Assembly: GCF_006385255.1 (NCBI RefSeq)
Contig: NZ_VFJE01000056.1
Span: 682,001-746,000, forward strand
Source: Flavobacterium microcysteis
GTDB taxonomy: Bacteria > Bacteroidota > Bacteroidia > Flavobacteriales > Flavobacteriaceae
DNA: 64,000 nt
Direction of reading: 5' to 3'
Shown here in pieces: positions 19,580 through 28,626 of this stretch (the stretch's first letter is position 1; each line of letters begins with the position of its first letter). The notes below the pieces were generated by a model. The model was not told the origin of the DNA and did not search any database. It worked only from the letters and a program-made list of their open reading frames with translations. A program made the translations under genes and the position numbers.

Positions 19580-20578
19580 ATGAAACATCTTACCGTATTA
19601 GTACCCGATATACAGACAGGTCCCAACACGCTATCCTGCATTATAGGAGCCTATCATATTTTTACGGAGGCCAATAACTATTGCATTCGGCAGAATAAAA
19701 ATCCGGTATTTACAATTGAACTGGCGGGTGTTTCAGGGCAATCCAATTTTGTAAATGGGTTGTTGTCTGTTATGCCTCAAAAAGAAATAAATTCTATTGA
19801 AAAGACGGATCTGATTATTATTCCTGCAATATTGGCTGCTTTTAAAAAAGTAGAAGGCGGAAATGTTCTGCTGGTTGATTGGATATTGGAGCATTATAAA
19901 AAAGGAGCTGAGGTAGCAAGTATGTGCACAGGAGCCTATATATTGGCTTCAACCGGACTGTTGGATAAAAAGAGCTGTTCTATCCATTGGAATGCAGCTG
20001 CAAATTTTAAACAGTTGTTTCCTAAAGTAAACCTGAAAGCAGAAAAACTCATTACAGATGAACAGGGTATTTACACTAATGGCGGCGGATATTCTTTCCT
20101 GAATCTTATTATTTATCTGGTTGAAAAATACTATGACAGGCAAACGGCCATTTATTGCTCCAAGGTTTTCCAGATTGATCTGGATAGGCAGACGCAATCG
20201 GATTTTGTGATTTTTAATGGACAGAAAACACATGGTGACGAAGTAGTCGTAAAAGCACAAGAATATATTGAGAAGAACTTTACGGAGAAAATATCGATGG
20301 AAGAGCTTTCCAGTAAATTTACGGTTGGGCGAAGAAATTTTGACCGCAGGTTTATAAAAGCTACGGGTAATACGCCGGTTGAATACCTTCAGCGGGTAAA
20401 AATAGAATCGGCAAAAAAGGAACTCGAAACTTCCCGCAAAACAATCAATGAAGTGATGTATGAAGTTGGTTATGCTGATGTAAAGGCTTTTCGTGAAGTG
20501 TTTAGAAAAATTACAGGATTGTCGCCATTGGAATATAAAAACAAATACAATAAAACGGGTTCGGCAGCCTTAATTTAA
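19580..20578 (+). CDS. GlxA-type AraC regulator with DJ-1/PfpI domain
   Basis: 332 residues. The N-terminal DJ-1/PfpI-like domain (about 1-190) includes the nucleophile-elbow-like ASMCTGAYILASTGLLD. The C-terminal AraC double helix-turn-helix (about 225-325) includes MEELSSKFTVGRRNFDRRF and YEVGYADVKAFREVF. The regulator class is known; its ligand and targets are not. The divergent tandem SRPBCC gene is the natural candidate target. Its 3' end overlaps the convergent gene at 20570 by 9 bp. Confidence 0.9.
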   Translation: MKHLTVLVPDIQTGPNTLSCIIGAYHIFTEANNYCIRQNKNPVFTIELAGVSGQSNFVNGLLSVMPQKEINSIEKTDLIIIPAILAAFKKVEGGNVLLVDWILEHYKKGAEVASMCTGAYILASTGLLDKKSCSIHWNAAANFKQLFPKVNLKAEKLITDEQGIYTNGGGYSFLNLIIYLVEKYYDRQTAIYCSKVFQIDLDRQTQSDFVIFNGQKTHGDEVVVKAQEYIEKNFTEKISMEELSSKFTVGRRNFDRRFIKATGNTPVEYLQRVKIESAKKELETSRKTINEVMYEVGYADVKAFREVFRKITGLSPLEYKNKYNKTGSAALI

Positions 20579-20902
20579 TTCCAAAAACACATCAACATCT
20601 TTACCATCTGAAAGTATACGAATATTTTGCAGTTTTAAAAGTTCGGTTGCATACTGCTTGGGATCTGTTTCGGAGTAGATGATTTCGTTATCCGTATCAA
20701 AATAAAACATGATAATGCTGATTTCATCAATAAGGTCACCCAACTCTGCATAAAATTCATAATTCTGCGGTCTGTCAACCATTTCGCCAAAATATTCAAA
20801 AATGGTAGTGTCTTCTTTTATTATAGAAGTCAGTTCTTCTTTACTAACGTTTATTGATTTTGGAAATGTAGCAGATCTGAAAACAAGCTTGTGTTTGTGC
20901 AT
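20570..20902 (-). CDS. Hypothetical acidic protein
   Basis: 110 residues, acidic, beginning MHKHKLVFRSATFPKSINVSKEELTSI. No signal peptide, membrane segment or recognised domain. The pattern (short strands, helices rich in Glu/Asp) suggests a small soluble protein. Its stop overlaps the end of the convergent GlxA-type gene by 9 bp. Confidence 0.55.
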   Translation of the reverse strand: MHKHKLVFRSATFPKSINVSKEELTSIIKEDTTIFEYFGEMVDRPQNYEFYAELGDLIDEISIIMFYFDTDNEIIYSETDPKQYATELLKLQNIRILSDGKDVDVFLELN

Positions 20903-20957
20903 TTTTATTTTAAAGATAATGATTGTCTGCCTTTAGAAAAAATAGTAGTAAGAATAA

Positions 20958-20987
20958 ATGCCACAAATATTAGATTATTTGTGGCAT
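20958..20987 (-). terminator. Hairpin between two minus-strand genes
   Basis: Perfect 12-bp stem ATGCCACAAATA / TATTTGTGGCAT with a 6-nt loop, just past the stop of the DUF1062 gene. There is no long T tract on the minus side, so it may be a terminator or an mRNA-end stabiliser. Confidence 0.55.
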
Positions 20988-21005
20988 CTATACTTTTTTA
21001 AAAGG

Positions 21006-21602
21006 TTATATTTTCAATTTGTCTCGATATACACAAACAATATCTCCGTTTCTGACCTTATGCTTTTTCTCTAAAAATTTTCCGTTAACAGAAAATACTT
21101 CTGCTTCAATTAACTGGTTTAGTTTGTTCGCAGAAATATTTAAAGCTGTTCTAATAACAGTCGATAGTTTCAGGTTGAAGTCCAAAGGATATTTGATTCT
21201 GAATTGTATAGTTTCACTTTCAAAGCCTAAAATATCCTCTATCGAAAGATTGTCGTGCAGTAGGTCGTATTCTACACTTCCAAAATCAAATTCGACATTG
21301 TTTTTTCGTTTGGCTTCCTGAGAAAAAGCATACTGCCAGGCTGCTTCGGTATTGTTTTCTGAAAATTTATGGAATAAATCCTTTTGTATCAATTCCGGCT
21401 TGGTTCGGAAAAATAGTGACAAATTGTAGGTGCTATCACATTTTACACATCGGTAAATCAGCCACACGTCAATATTCTTTTTTTGAGCGTTCATCCTGAA
21501 TTTCTCACTGCAGATGAAGTCGTCATTAGTGCAACGATTGCATTTTCTTTTTAAAAGGGGAGTGTTCTTGACTTTTACCTCCCATATATATTCTCTTGTC
21601 AT
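21006..21602 (-). CDS. DUF1062 domain protein
   Basis: 198 residues. Two zinc-ribbon-like Cys pairs are visible (CNRC near 21-24, CVKC near 52-55). The C-terminal part (IRTALNISANKLNQLIEAEVFSVNGKFLEKKHKVRNGDIVCVY) looks like an S4-type RNA-binding fold. The overall layout matches my memory of DUF1062, a bacterial family of unknown function; a role in RNA binding is inference. The gene stands alone, with a long structured region upstream. Confidence 0.75.
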   Translation of the reverse strand: MTREYIWEVKVKNTPLLKRKCNRCTNDDFICSEKFRMNAQKKNIDVWLIYRCVKCDSTYNLSLFFRTKPELIQKDLFHKFSENNTEAAWQYAFSQEAKRKNNVEFDFGSVEYDLLHDNLSIEDILGFESETIQFRIKYPLDFNLKLSTVIRTALNISANKLNQLIEAEVFSVNGKFLEKKHKVRNGDIVCVYRDKLKI

Positions 21603-21752
21603 TATAGTAGCGCTTAATATTCTTTTTGAATTTGTTGCATACTATTCACGGCGTTTCAGGATGGATAAGAACTATCAAAAACTGAAATAGCAAATGCCAT
21701 TGCTTTTGGGAGCAATGCAATAATGAATAATATGATTAAATGAAAAACCGGC

Positions 21753-21806
21753 TTGGGTAGGGTTACCCAAACGAAAGAATAATCAGCCTGCGGTTATAAG
21801 GCTGAT
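21753..21806. other. Two consecutive hairpins in the 820-bp gap upstream of DUF1062
   Basis: Perfect stems TTGGGTA/TACCCAA (21753-21759, 21764-21770; 4-nt loop) and ATCAGCCT/AGGCTGAT (21782-21789, 21799-21806; 9-nt loop), 11 nt apart. No T tract follows on either strand. They could be a structured RNA, or the 5' leader of the minus-strand DUF1062 gene about 150 bp away. The rest of 21603-21990 shows no gene that I can support. Confidence 0.4.
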
Positions 21807-21997
21807 GTTAAGCTACTATAAATTTAAGAGTGGATCTCAAAATATATAAATTGTGGTTTCTATGGGGTAAAAATAATGAATTCAGCCTTTGGTAAGGAGG
21901 AATAATTTAACTTTTCTATATAATAGGGTTTATTGCCGCAATACTAATCTTACCTTATCTTTGTTCGATAATTCTGAAGATATTTATTTTCAAATAG

Positions 21998-22160
21998 TAT
22001 TGGTTTTTGGCGAAAGCTGAAATTAAAAGGGAATCGTGTGTGAATCACGAGCTGTCGCGCAACTGTAAATGATGCAAAGTTTTTACCCTTAATGTCCACT
22101 GTCTGCCCTCGCAGATGGGAAGGGCGGTAAAAATATCATAAGTCAGGAGACCTGCCTTCA
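21998..22160 (+). promoter_or_regulatory. Cobalamin (adenosylcobalamin) riboswitch
   Basis: The conserved B12 box AGTCAGGAGACCTGCC is complete at 22141-22156. Upstream are the other hallmark segments: AAAAGGGAATC, GTGTGTGAATCAC, GAGCTGTCGCGCAACTGTA (22051 on), then CCACTGTCTGCCC and GATGGGAAGGGCGG (about 22096-22128). Order and spacing fit the class. It is on the plus strand, about 260 nt before the thioesterase gene, with a 25-codon ORF between. In Bacteroidota such elements normally repress B12 uptake or synthesis genes when cobalamin is present; there is no uptake gene here. Confidence 0.93.
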
Positions 22161-22206
22161 CTGTATTGACAAAGCTTTCGCGATTGAAGCTATTGGTTTG
22201 ATTTGC

Positions 22207-22284
22207 ATGGGATCATTACATCCTGGCGTATTTCTCTTTTCAATCACATTGCTGTCTCTAGGGATTATTCTGTATTCTTTTTAG
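22207..22284 (+). CDS. Possible small hydrophobic leader peptide (25 residues)
   Basis: Short ORF between the riboswitch and the thioesterase gene, reading MGSLHPGVFLFSITLLSLGI followed by ILYSF. It would form one membrane helix. No clear ribosome-binding site. It could be a real small protein, a translated leader that couples the switch to downstream genes, or chance. Confidence 0.25.
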   Translation: MGSLHPGVFLFSITLLSLGIILYSF

Positions 22285-22420
22285 GATATGGAGTGTATTA
22301 TTCATTGGCAATGACAAAACATCAACCGAGCTAAACCAATATTTGCCTGTAGTTTACTGCGCCTTTGTTTTATAATACAAAAAACAATTATTCACTTTAA
22401 GCATTGAACAAGTAAGTATT

Positions 22421-22810
22421 ATGACATTAGATGAAAAAATCAAGCAATCGGAAACGCACATTTTTAAGGCTGTATTTCCTAATACGACAAACCATTATGA
22501 CACGCTGTTTGGAGGAACTGCGATGCAGCTTATGGATGAGGTCGCATTTATCACAGCTACCCGATTTAGCAGGCAGCGTGTTGTGACCGTTAGCAGTGAT
22601 CGTATTGACTTCAAAAGGCCAATACCTGCGGGAACTATTGCCGAACTGATTGGTAAGGTAAAATATATCGGAAAGACAAGTCTTCAGGTTCATGTTGAGA
22701 TTTTCGTAGAGGATATGTATTCTGAAAACCGTGAAAAGGCAATCAGTGGTAACTTTACGTTTGTTGCTATTGATGAAAATAAGATGCCTACATCAATAAA
22801 TAAGGATTAG
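22421..22810 (+). CDS. Acyl-CoA thioesterase, hotdog fold
   Basis: 129 residues forming one hotdog domain of the YciA/BFIT type, which hydrolyses acyl-CoA to fatty acid and CoA. Diagnostic segments are TNHYDTLFGGTAMQLMDEVA (substrate-channel helix with the catalytic Asp region), ATRFSRQRVVTVSSDRIDFKRPI and TSLQVHVEIFVEDM. It starts 4 bp ahead of a KASIII gene on the same strand, so they are translationally close. Both lie downstream of the cobalamin riboswitch. Acyl-chain preference cannot be read from sequence. Confidence 0.92.
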   Translation: MTLDEKIKQSETHIFKAVFPNTTNHYDTLFGGTAMQLMDEVAFITATRFSRQRVVTVSSDRIDFKRPIPAGTIAELIGKVKYIGKTSLQVHVEIFVEDMYSENREKAISGNFTFVAIDENKMPTSINKD

Positions 22811-22814
22811 TTAT

Positions 22815-23804
22815 ATGAGCCAAGAAATTAAAGCGGCCATTACGGCTGTGGGTGGCTATGTTCCCGATACCATATTGGACAATTTCCAACTTGAAAAATT
22901 GGTAGATACTTCAGATGAATGGATTGTTGCCCGAACAGGAATCAAAGAACGAAGAATTCTTGCAGACAAGCAGAAAGCAACATCAGATATGGCTGCCGCT
23001 GCAATAACAGAATTGCTTGCAGAATATTCCGTAAAGGCTGAAGAAATAGATTGCGTTCTTCTGGCAACTTCAACACCAGATAAACTTCTGGCGCCAACAG
23101 CACCCATAGTATGCACAAAAGCAGGACTGCGGAATGCATGGGGATTGGATATTAATGCTGCCTGTAGCGGTTTCCTGTATGCACTATCTGTTGGAGCTGC
23201 GTTTATAGAATCAAGAAGATTTAAAAAAGTTCTTGTTGTTGGAGCCGATACCATGAGCAGGATTGTTGATTATACTGACCGGAATACGTGTATTCTTTTT
23301 GGAGATGGGGCAGGAGCCGTTTTATTAGAACCATCATCAAATTACGGCCTGCATGATTTTATTTTTAAGACAGATGGAACTGGAAATGATTTTTTATCAA
23401 TTCCCGCAGGAGGATCTTTACAGCCGGTAGGAGATATATCGCTACATGAAAACTTGCATTATGTGAAGCAAGACGGTCGTACCGTTTTTAAAAATGCGAT
23501 TTCGGGTATGACAAGCAGTTGTGATGAGCTATTGATGAAAAATGGTTTTGATGCGGATGCTATTGACTGGATAATACCGCATCAGGCAAACCTGCGAATT
23601 ATTAATGCCGTTGCAGACAATTTGAAAGTACCCATGTCTAAAGTAAAAGTGAACATACAGCGATATGGCAATACAACCGCTGCAACTATACCGCTTTGTC
23701 TTTGGGATTTCAAAAATGATTTCAAACAAGGCGACAGGATTTTTCTAACCGCTTTTGGAGCCGGTTTTACTTATGGAAGCAGTTATCTTACATGGGGAAA
23801 TTAA
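22815..23804 (+). CDS. 3-oxoacyl-ACP synthase III (KASIII), riboswitch-linked copy
   Basis: 329 residues with the complete KASIII triad: Cys117 (NAACSGF), His256 (IPHQAN) and Asn286 (YGNTTAA). The enzyme condenses an acyl-CoA primer with malonyl-ACP to start fatty-acid synthesis. It begins 4 bp after the thioesterase stop, so the two form one unit behind the cobalamin riboswitch. A second KASIII-like gene lies at 50783, so this is probably not the only family member in the genome. Primer choice (acetyl, propionyl or branched) is unknown. Confidence 0.93.
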   Translation: MSQEIKAAITAVGGYVPDTILDNFQLEKLVDTSDEWIVARTGIKERRILADKQKATSDMAAAAITELLAEYSVKAEEIDCVLLATSTPDKLLAPTAPIVCTKAGLRNAWGLDINAACSGFLYALSVGAAFIESRRFKKVLVVGADTMSRIVDYTDRNTCILFGDGAGAVLLEPSSNYGLHDFIFKTDGTGNDFLSIPAGGSLQPVGDISLHENLHYVKQDGRTVFKNAISGMTSSCDELLMKNGFDADAIDWIIPHQANLRIINAVADNLKVPMSKVKVNIQRYGNTTAATIPLCLWDFKNDFKQGDRIFLTAFGAGFTYGSSYLTWGN

Positions 23805-23827
23805 GCAACTGTACTATTTCAATATAA

Positions 23828-23858
23828 AAAGGCTGACAGTGATTATCTGCCAGCCTTT
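23828..23858. terminator. Bidirectional terminator between KASIII and Tet(X)-like genes
   Basis: Stem AAAGGCTG / CAGCCTTT (23828-23835, 23851-23858) with three further inner pairs after a mismatch. It sits between two convergent genes, 24 bp after the KASIII stop. Confidence 0.75.
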
Positions 23859-23861
23859 AAT

Positions 23862-25043
<1,182 letters not shown>

Positions 25044-25061
25044 ACATTAAAATAGTCGTAT

Positions 25062-26027
25062 ATGGAATTAAATAAAACACCATTGTCGGTAACAGTGCCC
25101 CATGTCCTAAAGAAATTTGCAGACTTGCTGAATACCGAAATGATAGGTAATAAAGTTATAATTCCTGAAAAATTTGGGAAAGGCTACTGTGCCGGATATA
25201 TCCTGAACGAAAATATACGCTTGCTTCTGCTCGATTATGAATTAAAAGAAGAATTAATACTCGAAGATCCCGATAGCGATAGTGTTGGGAAAATGCTTCT
25301 TTTTAAGTTTCAGGGCATCTTTCCCAAAACCGAAAAAATATCGGCAGAAAAACCATCCGTTCTACCTACTGCTTTAATTGCCACAAGAAGGGCAGGCTCC
25401 CATATTCCTGTCCATACGAATACCGCAACCATCAATATTGAAGTATCGGCAGGCTATTTAGATGGCCTATTAAATTTATCTGGAAAATCTACTGTCTTAC
25501 AGCAACTCTTGCAAAATACACAGCCTTTGTTGTTTGAGCAGTTAATCCAGCCTGCTTTGCAAAAAATTGTAGATGAAATTTTAATGAGCACGACGTTTGG
25601 AACTTTTGAACTGTATTTTCTTAGGATTAAGACCGAAGAACTTATTTGTAGGTTGCTGATGGAATTGGAAAAGAGAGAAGAAAACCAACTTTATGCTTTG
25701 AATGGTAACGATATCCGAATCTTATATACCATAAGAGAACAGATTTTGGAACATCTGGATATTCCGCCAGTTATTAATGAATTGTCTGCTGAAGCGAATA
25801 TGAGTCCGACCAAACTGAAACGTTTATTTAAGCAGGTTTTTGGGAATAGTATTTTTAACTATTATCAAGAGTTTAGAATGAAAGAAGCTGCACGTTTGCT
25901 GAAAGACGAAAAGCTGTCTGTTTCTGAAGTAGGCTACCAATTAGGATTTACCAACCTAAGCCACTTTACACGCCTTTTTGAAAAGCATATCGGATTGAAA
26001 CCGAAAAAATACAGTATGTTTGAGTAA
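25062..26027 (+). CDS. AraC-family transcriptional regulator
   Basis: 321 residues. The N-terminal about 210 residues carry no domain I recognise. The last about 100 form an AraC double helix-turn-helix (VINELSAEANMSPTKLKRLFKQVFG and VSEVGYQLGFTNLSHFTRLFEKHIGLKPKKY). It is divergent from the Tet(X)-like gene with about 80 bp between starts, which makes that gene a likely target. A strong terminator follows. Confidence 0.88.
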   Translation: MELNKTPLSVTVPHVLKKFADLLNTEMIGNKVIIPEKFGKGYCAGYILNENIRLLLLDYELKEELILEDPDSDSVGKMLLFKFQGIFPKTEKISAEKPSVLPTALIATRRAGSHIPVHTNTATINIEVSAGYLDGLLNLSGKSTVLQQLLQNTQPLLFEQLIQPALQKIVDEILMSTTFGTFELYFLRIKTEELICRLLMELEKREENQLYALNGNDIRILYTIREQILEHLDIPPVINELSAEANMSPTKLKRLFKQVFGNSIFNYYQEFRMKEAARLLKDEKLSVSEVGYQLGFTNLSHFTRLFEKHIGLKPKKYSMFE

Positions 26028-26042
26028 ATCGAATAAAAATTA

Positions 26043-26078
26043 CAGGCTGCTTATATCAATGAGCAGCCTGGTTTTTTT
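26043..26078 (+). terminator. Rho-independent terminator after the AraC gene
   Basis: Stem CAGGCTGC / GCAGCCTG (26043-26050, 26063-26070) followed by GTTTTTTT. Confidence 0.88.
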
Positions 26079-26092
26079 GGCATCCTAATAGA

Positions 26093-26692
26093 TTAAAAAG
26101 ATTGTATTGTCTGTTCCAGAGGTAAACGAGACTTCGCTTTAATTGAAGGCTGGTTGGAATCTTCCGGATTTCTAGAGCCTATCGCAACAGCAAACAGCGC
26201 TTTATAACCATCCAATTGTAGTATTTTGCCATACTCTTCATTCTTGATACCTTCCATGGGTGAACTGTCAATATTCATGCTGGCACATGCCGAAAGGAAA
26301 AATCCAAGCGACAGATAAACCTGGTGTTCCAACCACGATTTGATTTCTGCTTCCGGCTTTGGTTTTAAAAACTGGTTGTAATAATTTACAGAACCTTCCG
26401 GTAAATTTTGCTTGATTTGATTTTCAAATTGCTGAATGTCATCAATCACACTAAAAACAACCAGATGGCTTGCCTCATTGATTTTTTGCTGGTTGAAATA
26501 AGAAACGCTTGCCAGTTCGCTTTTAAGTCTCTCATCGGAAATAAAGATAAATTTCCATGGCTGGCTGTTAATCGAAGAAGGACTTAAACTCAAAATCTCT
26601 TTTAATTCTGTAATGGTTTGTTCAGTAGCCCTTTTATTTGGGTTATAACTTTTTGTAGTGTATCTGCTTTTCGCAAGGTCTAAGAAGTTCAT
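26093..26692 (-). CDS. Nitroreductase-family flavoprotein
   Basis: 199 residues of the NfsB/FMN-dependent nitroreductase fold. Features are the FMN-phosphate binding start (KSRYTTKSYNP), LSPSSINSQPWKFIFI and the C-terminal SRLPLEQTI. These enzymes reduce nitro compounds or quinones with NAD(P)H; the natural substrate is unknown. Divergent from an HxlR regulator with overlapping promoters, a common arrangement for redox-responsive pairs. Confidence 0.9.
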   Translation of the reverse strand: MNFLDLAKSRYTTKSYNPNKRATEQTITELKEILSLSPSSINSQPWKFIFISDERLKSELASVSYFNQQKINEASHLVVFSVIDDIQQFENQIKQNLPEGSVNYYNQFLKPKPEAEIKSWLEHQVYLSLGFFLSACASMNIDSSPMEGIKNEEYGKILQLDGYKALFAVAIGSRNPEDSNQPSIKAKSRLPLEQTIQSF

Positions 26693-26711
26693 AATTTTTT
26701 ATCTTTTTTAT

Positions 26712-26761
26712 ACTATATATTTTATAGTTGCAAAACTAAGTATAGTTAAATAACTTTGCAA
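26712..26761. promoter_or_regulatory. Overlapping divergent promoters with a palindrome (nitroreductase/HxlR)
   Basis: Plus strand: TTG at 26728-26730, 20-bp spacer, TAACTTTG at 26751-26758. Minus strand: TTG (plus CAA at 26759-26761), 20-bp spacer, TAGTTTTG (26738-26731). Both fit the Bacteroidota consensus. A palindrome ACTATA-5 nt-TATAGT at 26712-26728 overlaps the plus TTG box and is a candidate HxlR operator. Confidence 0.65.
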
Positions 26762-26786
26762 TAACGGTCAAAATAGATAGTATAAA

Positions 26787-27134
26787 ATGTATTGCATAGA
26801 CGACAAAAAATATCCTTGTACCACCAGCCTTACCATGAAATATATTGGGGGGAAATGGAAAGCTGTAATCCTGATCCATCTGATTAGGAAATTACGCTAT
26901 AACGAATTGAGAAAAGAACTGCCAATGGTTACAGAACGTACCATCAGTCTCCAGTTAAAAGAATTGGAAGAAGACGGTTTAATTAAACGTACCGTTCATA
27001 CCAGCAAACCGCCATTAAAAGTAGAATATGAGTTGACTGAATTTGGGGAAACATTAATCCCATTACTCAAAGCTATTTCAGAATGGGGAAGGGAAACGGC
27101 AAAGAGTAATAAGCGTATTGATGTTGTTGCGTAA
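26787..27134 (+). CDS. HxlR-family transcriptional regulator
   Basis: 115-residue winged-helix regulator. The family signature is visible: an N-terminal Cys-containing segment (CIDDKKYPC), MKYIGGKWKAVILIHL, then RYNELRKELPMVTERTISLQLKELEEDGLI. Members are often thiol- or aldehyde/quinone-responsive repressors; the N-terminal cysteines would suit that, but sensing is inference. It likely controls the divergent nitroreductase gene. Confidence 0.92.
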   Translation: MYCIDDKKYPCTTSLTMKYIGGKWKAVILIHLIRKLRYNELRKELPMVTERTISLQLKELEEDGLIKRTVHTSKPPLKVEYELTEFGETLIPLLKAISEWGRETAKSNKRIDVVA

Positions 27135-27158
27135 CAACAAAATAGTATTCTGTATTGG

Positions 27159-27205
27159 CATCTACAAAATCATTAGTGTTGTCAACAATTACAATTTTGT
27201 AGATG
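27159..27205. terminator. Inverted repeat between convergent HxlR and OmpA-like genes
   Basis: Perfect 12-bp arms CATCTACAAAAT / ATTTTGTAGATG (27159-27170, 27194-27205) with a 23-nt loop, in the 80-bp convergent gap. A bidirectional terminator is the simplest reading. Confidence 0.5.
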
Positions 27206-27214
27206 TTCCAATTC

Positions 27215-28210
27215 TTATTTTATCTTAACCAGTTCTACTCGTCTGTTTTTGGCTTTATTACCTTCCGAATCGTTTGGAGCTAATGGACGTTCTGATCCAA
27301 AGCCTTCTGCCGACAGTCTTGATTTATCAATTCCTTGTGTTGTTAAGGTTGATAGAACAGCTTTGGCACGATCATCGGATAATTTTTTATTATGGGCAGC
27401 ATTACCGGAGTTGTCAGTATGTCCTTCTATGGCAATTCTTAAAGAAGGATTTTCTTTTAAGGCCCCTGCGATTTCCTTTACTATTTCCTTACCGTCAGGT
27501 GAAATTGTAGATTTATCTATATCAAAATTAATGTATAGAATTGATTTGCCTTTTTCGGCTAAGTCTTTTGCTATTTCATCAGCAGTAATCTTTGTTATAG
27601 TTTGCTTAAATGCTTCTTCCTGAAGTATATTAAGCTTTCCTGAGGCATTATTTGCGGAAAACTGAACATAGATATTTCCTTTGTCTTTGGTACGGATAAC
27701 ATAAAATTTAATTTGTTCGTCTGTATAACCAATATCTCCTTCATCACCTTTATTAGGGTCCTGTTTGTTGTATCGGTCATATTCTTCGGAGGAAATTTTT
27801 CCATCAAAAACCTTTATCGCACCCACTGAAGTAAGATAATCTTCTATACTCTTTTCGAAATACCTTTGTGAAAATTCTTCTCCAGGCTTAGAGACTATAT
27901 TTGATTTATAGAGGCGACCTTCAAATGGGATCATTATGCCGTCAATAGGGAAATAGCAAACATCAAATTTTTTCTCCAGCGGTTTATTCTGCTCTTTAAG
28001 TCCCTGAGGCAAAGTGAAAAATGGAAAATCACCTATACTAGCGTTCGAAAAAGCGATGTCTTCAATATTGAATTTTTTTGCTGTTTCAGGTTGGTCTTTT
28101 TTTTCGGAAACTTGTTCTGTTTCTATTTCCTTATTCTGATCGCCTTCAGATTTCTTGTTGCAAGAGAATATAATTGATGTTAATGCGAGTAAAAGAATTC
28201 CTTTTTTCAT
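27215..28210 (-). CDS. OmpA-family lipoprotein
   Basis: 331 residues. A signal with lipobox (IIFSC, Cys17) is followed by a charged linker and a middle domain of unknown type. A C-terminal OmpA/MotB peptidoglycan-binding domain (about 225-331) contains INFDIDKSTISPDG and IEGHTDNSGNAAHNKKLSDDRAKAV. It probably links the outer membrane to peptidoglycan. No terminator is evident at its end other than the inverted repeat at 27159-27205. Confidence 0.9.
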   Translation of the reverse strand: MKKGILLLALTSIIFSCNKKSEGDQNKEIETEQVSEKKDQPETAKKFNIEDIAFSNASIGDFPFFTLPQGLKEQNKPLEKKFDVCYFPIDGIMIPFEGRLYKSNIVSKPGEEFSQRYFEKSIEDYLTSVGAIKVFDGKISSEEYDRYNKQDPNKGDEGDIGYTDEQIKFYVIRTKDKGNIYVQFSANNASGKLNILQEEAFKQTITKITADEIAKDLAEKGKSILYINFDIDKSTISPDGKEIVKEIAGALKENPSLRIAIEGHTDNSGNAAHNKKLSDDRAKAVLSTLTTQGIDKSRLSAEGFGSERPLAPNDSEGNKAKNRRVELVKIK

Positions 28211-28459
28211 TGTAAATTTTATAAAAAATTAGTTTTTAAATGTCTTACATAATTTTGTAAAATACAATACTGAAAAAGGGAATTGATTATATGCTTACAA
28301 GTCGTTAAAATCGGCGAACCTGGTCTTGTGAGCCAGATTCTGTTTTCTTCTGCAATTTCAGGCAATGATTTTATAGTAGCGAGGTTTTTGTTTTTTGGCA
28401 AAATCGGAAATATATTTTAGTATCCTCTATGTCAATTTCTATCCTTCTTTTGTACTTTT

Positions 28460-28594
28460 ATGGATAGAATCAATCTTAATGACACGGAAAAGCTTTCTAA
28501 ACAAATTAAAATTTTAGAAAGAGTCAACCGGGTCAGGGAACGTAAATTGCTAATTGAAATTCTATTGATTTTGAAAAGTATAGAGATACGCTAA
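28460..28594 (+). CDS. Possible small helical protein (44 residues)
   Basis: ATG-started short ORF beginning MDRINLNDTEKLSKQIKILE, strongly charged and predicted to form one amphipathic helix. A TTCTTTTG that partly fits the -7 consensus lies just upstream, which would give an almost leaderless mRNA. It ends 32 bp before the SnoaL-like gene on the same strand. May be real or chance. Confidence 0.35.
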   Translation: MDRINLNDTEKLSKQIKILERVNRVRERKLLIEILLILKSIEIR

Positions 28595-28626
28595 AAATCA
28601 GATAAAACTTGTGATAATCTAAAAAG

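Noticed and set aside
28219-28401. 60-codon minus-strand ORF between the OmpA gene and the small plus-strand ORF
   Set aside because: No promoter, no recognisable protein pattern and it sits directly against the start of the OmpA gene; likely chance.
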